Source: Balneolia bacterium
GTDB lineage: Bacteria; Bacteroidota; Rhodothermia; Balneolales; Cyclonatronaceae
Direction: 5' to 3'
Assembly: GCA_003567135.1 (NCBI GenBank)
Contig: PXAI01000103.1
Coordinates: 1 to 12,133 of the forward strand
Length of the DNA stretch: 12,133 nucleotides
Within the stretch, counting starts at the first letter, position 1. Each line of letters opens with the position of its first letter. This document shows positions 6,527-12,133 of the stretch, in pieces. The notes under the pieces were generated by a model. That model worked only from the letters and a program-made list of their open reading frames with translations. It had not been told where the DNA came from and did not search any database. The position numbers and the translations under genes are program-made.

Positions 6527-7942
6527 ATGAGAAAGAATTTACAGAGCAGTGCCATTAAGTTGATGGCAGTTATATTTTTAGCCTTCGGCATATTTGGTTT
6601 GACTAACCAGGTAAACGCCCAGGCTGTAGGCGACAGCCCGGCTACCCTCGATTTCGAGGAAGGCGGGAACGGCGCAAACTGGAGCTGGACTACCTTTGAA
6701 AATGAAGATAATCCAGCCCTTCAGTTTATCGAGAATCCTGATGCTTCAGGAATAAACGAATCAGCTACGGTTGCTGAGTTCACCGCCCGTGCAGACGGAG
6801 CGCCGTGGGCCGGTACACGTGGAACAGGAACACACTTCTTCCTCTTTGATGATGCCACAAGAACCATCTCCATCATGGTATGGTCTCCTGTTATCAGTGA
6901 AATTGGTATCAAGCTTGAAACTGCTTCTGACTGGTCGCAGGGCGAGCTGAGAGTTGCCAATACGGTAACTAACGAGTGGGAAGAACTCGTTATCGACTTC
7001 TCTGATTTCGAAAATCCACCAGCTGGTGAATCATTCAACGGAATTTCAGTTTTCCCGGATTTCCGTGAAGGCAGAGAAGAAGACACCGTTGTATACTTCG
7101 ATAATATCAGTTTTGAAGGATTTGCTGTAACCGGCGAGAACGATGACAATGGTGGCGGCGGAAACGGCGATGATGAAGTCCCGCAGGTAGCAGCCCCTGC
7201 TCCTGATGATATAGACCCTTCAGCCGTAATCTCAGTTTTTGGTGATGCTTTCGACAACATCGACGGCATTAACTTCAATCCTAACTGGGGTCAGTCTACA
7301 CAGGTATCTTTTGTAGATATCGACGATACCGAAATGATCCGCTATGGTAGCTTTAACTATCAGGGCACCGAGTTCGGTGAAGTTATTGACGCTACGTCCA
7401 TGACTACAATCAGCTTCGATATGTGGACATCAAACGCAACGGAAGTTAATTTCACCGTTATCAGCACCGGCCCGGAAGAAAGACTCTTCCCGCTTGATAT
7501 TGCGCACGGCCAGTGGGTTACTTATCAGATTGATCTCGATTACTTCGAGAACGTGGATCTTGCAGATATCTTCCAGATGAAGTTTGATGGCGGCGACAGC
7601 AGCCCGACTATTTATCTGGATAACATCTATTTCTTCGATCAGACTGCGGTAAGTATTGATGATGAAGGAACACATCCAACCGAATTTGCGCTTTCGCAAA
7701 ATTACCCAAATCCGTTCAACCCAACTACACAAATCCAGTTTACTGTGCCTGAAACCGGCAACGTAAAACTAGACGTGTACAATCTTATGGGACAGCGGGT
7801 AGCCACACTTCTTAATGAAAATGTAAACTCCGGTTCCCATACCATTACATTTGATGCAAGTAACCTGGCCAGTGGAGTTTATCTGTATCGCCTGCAGGCT
7901 GGCAGCGCGGTTCTGACACGCAAAATGACCCTTATTAAGTAA
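6527..7942 (+). CDS. Secreted two-module carbohydrate-binding-like protein with T9SS sorting domain (paralogue B)
   Basis: A 471-residue protein. Residues 1-32 are a Sec signal peptide (MAVIFLAFGIFG core, cleavage probably after VNAQ). Residues 40-199 are a jelly-roll domain (TLDFEEGG to VVYFDNISFEGF), closely similar to that of the gene at 4537. A D/N/G-rich linker (201-222) leads to a second jelly-roll domain at 228-371 (FNPNWGQSTQV, HGQWVTYQIDL, IFQMKFDGG, IYLDNIYFF), a type common in Bacteroidota proteins of laminarin and related glycan loci. The start of the visible part of the gene ending at 2940 resembles the end of this second domain. Residues 381-471 are the T9SS sorting domain. It lacks the FnIII-like repeat. 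No hydrolase motif is visible; the likely role is secreted or surface glycan binding. Ligand is inferred only by domain company. Confidence 0.9.
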   Translation: MRKNLQSSAIKLMAVIFLAFGIFGLTNQVNAQAVGDSPATLDFEEGGNGANWSWTTFENEDNPALQFIENPDASGINESATVAEFTARADGAPWAGTRGTGTHFFLFDDATRTISIMVWSPVISEIGIKLETASDWSQGELRVANTVTNEWEELVIDFSDFENPPAGESFNGISVFPDFREGREEDTVVYFDNISFEGFAVTGENDDNGGGGNGDDEVPQVAAPAPDDIDPSAVISVFGDAFDNIDGINFNPNWGQSTQVSFVDIDDTEMIRYGSFNYQGTEFGEVIDATSMTTISFDMWTSNATEVNFTVISTGPEERLFPLDIAHGQWVTYQIDLDYFENVDLADIFQMKFDGGDSSPTIYLDNIYFFDQTAVSIDDEGTHPTEFALSQNYPNPFNPTTQIQFTVPETGNVKLDVYNLMGQRVATLLNENVNSGSHTITFDASNLASGVYLYRLQAGSAVLTRKMTLIK

Positions 7943-7959
7943 GGTGAAATAATCAGAGG

Positions 7960-7998
7960 CATCCCCCCGGTTATGTGAGTTCCGGGGCGGATGTTTCT
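7960..7998 (+). terminator. Imperfect terminator of paralogue B
   Basis: CATCCCCCCGG (7960-7970) pairs with CCGGGG-C-GGATG (7982-7993) around one bulged C, with an 11-nt loop. The T tract is short and broken (TTTCTT). It looks like a worn version of the two other terminators and may leak into the gene at 8256. Confidence 0.55.
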
Positions 7999-8255
7999 TC
8001 TAACTCTAAATATCAGACTGGCCCGCCTGCGTTAGGTTGAAATTAAAAAATTACAGCACCCAACCCTGTAGTTCGCAGTACAAGCCTTCAAAACCGAGTC
8101 CTAAGGAATGTTTACACCCGTAAAGTTCAGGAAAAGTCCGCGGTTGAAGTTGCCCTTATCTACTCTGAGTCTGACAGACAATCCGTAAAAAATATCCGGA
8201 TAACATCTCTTTAAGCACTTATTGCTTCAAACCAGAACCTATCAAACCAAATAAA
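7999..8255. other. Leader region of the hydrolase-barrel gene
   Basis: No gene seen. TATCCGGATA (8193-8202) is a perfect 10-bp palindrome 53 nt before the start codon and could be an operator. The region does not resemble leaders A and B, so this gene is probably controlled separately from the two paralogues. Confidence 0.4.
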
Positions 8256-11200
8256 ATGAATAGTAAACTGAGAAAGCTACTTTGCTTACTATGTGTGGTA
8301 ACATGCATTTCCGCAACGAACGTGACAGCGCAGGCTGATCGCGTAGAATTGGTAGAAAGTCATGACGGCTGGCGTATGCTTGTAGGCGGCGAGCCCATCA
8401 TGATCAACGGTATGAACTGGGATTACTTCCCAATTGGTACTAACTATATGTACGACTTCTGGGGTCAGCCTTATGATTTTATCAAGCAGGCTCTCGACTA
8501 TGAAATGGGTCTTCTTCAGAATATGGGGGTAAATTCAATAAGGGTCTACACAGGTATTACGCCTTACTGGGTTGAGTACATATATGATAATTTTGGCATT
8601 TACACCATGCTGAACCACTCCTTCGGAAGATACGGCGTGGATTTGGATGGGTACTGGATGGCAAACACAGAATATTCAGATCCGAGAGTGCAGGATTTGC
8701 TTTTGGGTGAGGTAACTGAGCTTGTTGAAGAGTTTAAAGGTACTCGTGGCCTGCTACTTTTCTTATTAGGTAACGAAAACAATTACGGCCTTTTTTGGGG
8801 GGGTGCCGAAACAGAAGATATCCCGATTCAGGATCGCGATTCAACGATTCGTGCACGGGCAATGTATGAGCTTTTCAACGACGCCGCGCTTGCTATGAAA
8901 GCGGTTGATGACAATGTGCCGATTGCGCTCTGTAACGGTGACCTTCTATTCATGGAACTGATTGTAGAGCTGGCACCGGATGTTGATATTTTTGGTACCA
9001 ACGTTTACAGGGGTGAAACGTTCACCGATCTGTACGACCGCGTAGCCGAGGAATATGGTAAGCCTGTACTCCTTACTGAATTTGGTTCTGACGCATTTAA
9101 TGCAAGAACTAATCAGGAAGATCAAATGATGCAGGCGCACTACAAGCGTCTGAACTGGAAAGACATCTATTCTCACGCAGCAGGCCTGGGTCGTGCTCAG
9201 AACTCTATCGGCGGTTATACCTTCCAGTTCAGCGATGGCTGGTGGAAGCACGGGCAGACCGAAGACCTTGATGTTCATAATACCGAGGCTTCGTGGGCCA
9301 ACGCCGGTTACGCCTGGGATTATGAGGCAGGTGAAAACAACATGAACGAAGAGTGGTTCGGTATTAATGCAAAAGGCCCGACCAACTCAGAAGGTTTTTA
9401 TGAGCTTTTCCCGCGCGCTGCATACTACGTAATTAAGGAAGCACATCAGTTCGATCCTTATGCTGATGGCGTAACGCTTGAAGACCTGGAGCGCCACTTT
9501 GCAAATGTATCTCTTACCGGCGCAATGCTGCAGGCAAGAGGTGATAAAGCAGCTCTTGAGGTTTCCAGACTAAGCCAGATCAGGCTGAGCAGATTCAACG
9601 CCGAGTTTAAAACCTTTACCACAGGTGGCGATAAAATCACGACTCCTTCTTCGAACGATCCGGATACGCGTCAGTTTCCGAATCAAACCGGGTTTGATCA
9701 CATGCAATCTGTGTATGTTGGAGTGGAAGCACGGCCAACGGCAAACGTGAGAGCTAATGTAGAGGTAAACATACTCGGTAATGTTGCGCAGAATCCGATA
9801 GATGAAATCTTCTACGAAAACAGAGGGCGTCCGGTTGAGGTTCGCGGTGTAGATGGCGATGTTACGCTTGAAGATCCAAACAGAATCCAGCTTTACAAGG
9901 CCGAATACGATTGGAACACACGGTACTTCGATCTGAAGGGGTTCTATCGTACAGGCCATTACCACTGGGCTTATGATGGGGATTTCTTCAATCTTTATCC
10001 TGAGGCGAACTACGGTCCGCAGATTGATATCTATGGCGGTTTTGCACCATTCGGTGTTGAAGCTGAATTTAAAAGAGAGCTTTCCGGACTTACAGTAGCC
10101 TATGGGCCTGAACTGTGGTGGGGAGCTAACCCGGCAATTCTATTTAAATATACCAGAAACTTAGGTCAGTACCAGATTACCGGTACGTTCCACGAGGATC
10201 TCGAAGGCCCTGATGATGACATTTCCTCATCATTTGCGGTGCCGCAACCCAAAACCAGACGTTTAGGGCTTCACATCAACAGATCAATTGGAAACTGGGA
10301 AGTTGACTTAGGCGGTCTTTGGGCCGGTCAGCCCCTGAACGGCCGTGAGTTCCAGATTTACCGTGGCGACGAAGATGGCAGCGGTGATATCTTCATGGAT
10401 GAAATTAAGCCCGAAGATAACTGGGGTGGAAAGATTAAGCTTACCTACATGGGTGAAGGCTTTAACTGGTACGCACAGTCTTCACTGATGGGCCTCGTGG
10501 CCAACGGTGGCGCGGATCAGACGATTACCTTTACAGGCTGGCGTCTGAAAGACAGCGGAAGCGGAAACCAGTTTAACGTGCTTTCCGGTTTCACTTATCA
10601 GCTTGGCAACTTCCAGATTGCTCCACACTTTATGTACCAGCAGCCACTCGAGGGACCTATCCCGGCTGGTGTTGAAGCTCCCGGCAGACCAAGAAACATT
10701 CTCGATGATCCGTTTGTAGTTAGAGCAAACCGGGAAACCATTGCGGGTGAGTTACTGATTACTTACGATCCGACACCAGCAACATGGATGTACGCATGGG
10801 ACAGCGACAGAGCAGAAGATGCTGAGTTCGCAGTTAGCGCCGGTGTTGTTTATCGCCATCACCCAACGACCCAGGATGCTGCCGTAGGTATTCTGCCTGA
10901 CGGAAGAACAGCCTTCGCATTCGACGGCGCTCCGGCCGCACGCGATCTTTGGGAAGTTCACGCAAGAATCGTTTCCAAGCCAACCAGCGACTTCGGTTTA
11001 ATCGCCAATATTTATGGTGGCGAAGCAGAAGCTAATGGTAGCGATGACCGACTGATTGAAAGATTCGGCGGAGAAGTGCGTATGATCTACCGTAATCTGA
11101 TGCTCGACTCGTTTGTTCGCGTAAACGACTGGGGTCCGTATGACTATCATCGCGATTTCAACCTGACGTTCCCGATGCAGCTGATGGCCGACTTCTCTAT

Positions 11201-11408
11201 GTCGCTTTCAAGCCCGGATTGGTTAGGTGAGCCCCAGACAAGACTCGGTGTTCGCGGTACGTACCGTACACTCAACGAGTTCTCGCCACGCTACGCGCCT
11301 GCATTTACAACTGATCCGTCAGGACAGGTTGTGCCAGATCCTACAGCTCCTGGTTTCGGAAAAGGGAACGAGTGGGAATTCAGGACATACATCAGAATTT
11401 TTATTTAA
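8256..11408 (+). CDS. Clan GH-A glycoside hydrolase fused to a predicted outer-membrane beta-barrel
   Basis: A 1050-residue protein. Residues 1-26 are a signal peptide (LLCLLCVVTCIS core, cleavage near TAQ). Residues about 28-400 form a TIM-barrel hydrolase domain: GGEPIMINGMNW opening, GVNSIRVYTG strand, LGNENNYGLFW with predicted acid/base E174, VLLTEFGSDAF with predicted nucleophile E275, and an aromatic FQFSDGWWK cleft segment. The N-E pair and the second E about 100 residues later fit retaining clan GH-A enzymes; the domain resembles GH2-C or GH72-type barrels, and I do not assign a family. From about 415 the sequence changes to alternating aromatic/hydrophobic strands with polar turns to the end, closing EFRTYIRIFI, the aromatic-ended strand typical of outer-membrane barrels. 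There is no T9SS domain, consistent with BAM-type insertion. Substrate is unproven; beta-glucan is suggested only by neighbours. The lipoprotein gene follows after 19 nt. Confidence 0.82.
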   Translation: MNSKLRKLLCLLCVVTCISATNVTAQADRVELVESHDGWRMLVGGEPIMINGMNWDYFPIGTNYMYDFWGQPYDFIKQALDYEMGLLQNMGVNSIRVYTGITPYWVEYIYDNFGIYTMLNHSFGRYGVDLDGYWMANTEYSDPRVQDLLLGEVTELVEEFKGTRGLLLFLLGNENNYGLFWGGAETEDIPIQDRDSTIRARAMYELFNDAALAMKAVDDNVPIALCNGDLLFMELIVELAPDVDIFGTNVYRGETFTDLYDRVAEEYGKPVLLTEFGSDAFNARTNQEDQMMQAHYKRLNWKDIYSHAAGLGRAQNSIGGYTFQFSDGWWKHGQTEDLDVHNTEASWANAGYAWDYEAGENNMNEEWFGINAKGPTNSEGFYELFPRAAYYVIKEAHQFDPYADGVTLEDLERHFANVSLTGAMLQARGDKAALEVSRLSQIRLSRFNAEFKTFTTGGDKITTPSSNDPDTRQFPNQTGFDHMQSVYVGVEARPTANVRANVEVNILGNVAQNPIDEIFYENRGRPVEVRGVDGDVTLEDPNRIQLYKAEYDWNTRYFDLKGFYRTGHYHWAYDGDFFNLYPEANYGPQIDIYGGFAPFGVEAEFKRELSGLTVAYGPELWWGANPAILFKYTRNLGQYQITGTFHEDLEGPDDDISSSFAVPQPKTRRLGLHINRSIGNWEVDLGGLWAGQPLNGREFQIYRGDEDGSGDIFMDEIKPEDNWGGKIKLTYMGEGFNWYAQSSLMGLVANGGADQTITFTGWRLKDSGSGNQFNVLSGFTYQLGNFQIAPHFMYQQPLEGPIPAGVEAPGRPRNILDDPFVVRANRETIAGELLITYDPTPATWMYAWDSDRAEDAEFAVSAGVVYRHHPTTQDAAVGILPDGRTAFAFDGAPAARDLWEVHARIVSKPTSDFGLIANIYGGEAEANGSDDRLIERFGGEVRMIYRNLMLDSFVRVNDWGPYDYHRDFNLTFPMQLMADFSMSLSSPDWLGEPQTRLGVRGTYRTLNEFSPRYAPAFTTDPSGQVVPDPTAPGFGKGNEWEFRTYIRIFI

Positions 11409-11427
11409 CGAATAACTGACAAGAATT

Positions 11428-12133
11428 ATGAACAAATTAGTCATGAATAACACGAAGCGTACCCTGATGGCTGCTACCTTGTTACTCTTTATGGTAGTGG
11501 CGGGCTGCGAGCGTTCTGTAGATGGACTGGAAGGCGCAGAGTTTCCTGCCAATCCGGATGTTTTCATTGACGGATTCAGTGCCGGCCTTGAATACTATCC
11601 TTATGAAGGATCAAAGGCAGACGCGTTCACCGTTGATAATCAAACTTTCTTTGGCAACCGTGGTGCATCAATGCGAATTGATGTGCCTAACTTTGGCGAT
11701 CCGACCGGTGCTTTTGCCGGCGCTATTTTCAGAGATGATAATGGCGGCAGAAACCTGACATCATTTAATGCGCTGACCTTTTACGCGAAAGCAACAAAGG
11801 CAGCTACCATTGCTGAAATCGGTTTTGGCCAGGATTTCTTTGGCAACGAGCTGGAGGTATCCAAAACCGGCCTTCGTTTAACCACCAACTGGAGACAGTA
11901 CACCATACCCATCCCTGATGCGTCGCTACTTACGATGCACAGAGGATTGCTTTGGTACTCAACTGGTCCCGAGAATGGCGACGGCTACACATTCTGGCTT
12001 GATCAGGTTAGATATGAGAACATTGACGGGCTTGCTCAGCCTCGCCCGGCCATTCAGAACGGGGAAGAAGTAACCCAAACCAGCTTTGTTGGTTCCAGCC
12101 TTCAGGTAGGCGGTCTGCAGTATACGGCAAACC
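11428..12133 (+). CDS. Glycan-binding-type surface lipoprotein (3' end cut by window)
   Basis: The frame is open from the ATG at 11428 to the window edge (235 codons) and runs off the end. Residues 1-26 are a lipoprotein signal peptide with core LLLFMVVAG followed by C27 as lipidation site (lipobox VAGC). An in-frame ATG at 11443 is an alternative start. Residues about 45-200 form a jelly-roll domain with NWRQYTIPIPD and the closing strand FWLDQVRYENI, the pattern of carbohydrate-binding modules. After PRPAI a new segment (TSFVGSSLQVGGLQ) starts and may be an Ig-like domain. It lies 19 nt after the hydrolase-barrel gene on the same strand, so co-transcription is likely. Likely role: a surface or periplasmic glycan-binding partner of that enzyme (inference). 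It is not recognisably SusD. Confidence 0.85.
   Translation, partial: MNKLVMNNTKRTLMAATLLLFMVVAGCERSVDGLEGAEFPANPDVFIDGFSAGLEYYPYEGSKADAFTVDNQTFFGNRGASMRIDVPNFGDPTGAFAGAIFRDDNGGRNLTSFNALTFYAKATKAATIAEIGFGQDFFGNELEVSKTGLRLTTNWRQYTIPIPDASLLTMHRGLLWYSTGPENGDGYTFWLDQVRYENIDGLAQPRPAIQNGEEVTQTSFVGSSLQVGGLQYTAN

Noticed and set aside
6721..7278. 185-codon open frame on the minus strand
   Set aside because: It is a shadow of paralogue B: serine/proline-rich low-complexity content with no domain, while the plus strand encodes a clear signal peptide and jelly-roll domains.
8108..8188. A 26-codon ATG frame in the leader of the hydrolase-barrel gene
   Set aside because: There is no ribosome-binding site or coding signature, and it is too short to separate from chance.

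Overview
The window looks like part of a polysaccharide-utilisation region from a Balneolota/Rhodothermota-like member of the FCB group (Bacteroidota relatives), probably marine or saline. The evidence is three secreted proteins ending in the same type IX secretion (T9SS) type A sorting domain (NQNYPNPFNPTTQI near its start, GVYLYRLQAGS near its end, then a terminal TLIK/TLVK), AT-rich leaders without Shine-Dalgarno sequences, and strongly acidic secreted proteins. The taxonomic call is an inference from motif style, not from a marker gene.

Layout, all real genes on the + strand. (1) 1-2940: the 3' part of a large modular secreted protein, cut by the left edge. It alternates carbohydrate-binding-like beta-sandwich modules with four copies of a ~112-residue FnIII-like repeat and ends in a T9SS domain and a strong terminator. 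(2) 2941-3347: non-coding, with terminators and a GC-rich hairpin. (3) 3348-4014: a toxin-antitoxin pair, a ribbon-helix-helix-type antitoxin overlapping a PIN-domain toxin, with a repeat-containing putative operator upstream. (4) 4015-4536: non-coding. (5) 4537-5799 and 6527-7942: two paralogous secreted T9SS substrates made only of binding-type modules. Their 101-nt leaders are alike (about 70 identical positions, no gaps, hand count) and each has a LacI-type operator-like palindrome 26 nt before the start codon. (6) 8256-11408: a 1050-residue protein joining an N-terminal clan GH-A glycoside hydrolase domain (predicted acid/base E174, nucleophile E275) to a long C-terminal region that looks like an outer-membrane beta-barrel. 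(7) 11428 to the right edge: a lipoprotein with a carbohydrate-binding-like domain, 19 nt downstream and probably in the same operon.

Working model (inference): the T9SS proteins are displayed or released as glycan-binding factors, the lipoprotein is a surface glycan-binding protein, and the hydrolase-barrel fusion couples cleavage with placement in, or passage through, the outer membrane. The module types resemble those around bacterial beta-1,3-glucan (laminarin) loci, but the substrate is not shown by the sequence. LacI-type control is suggested by the paired leader sites; no regulator gene, SusC/TonB-dependent transporter or SusD lies in the window. The most notable items are the hydrolase-barrel fusion, the duplicated leader with a conserved operator, and the five-copy repeat domain shared by two genes.
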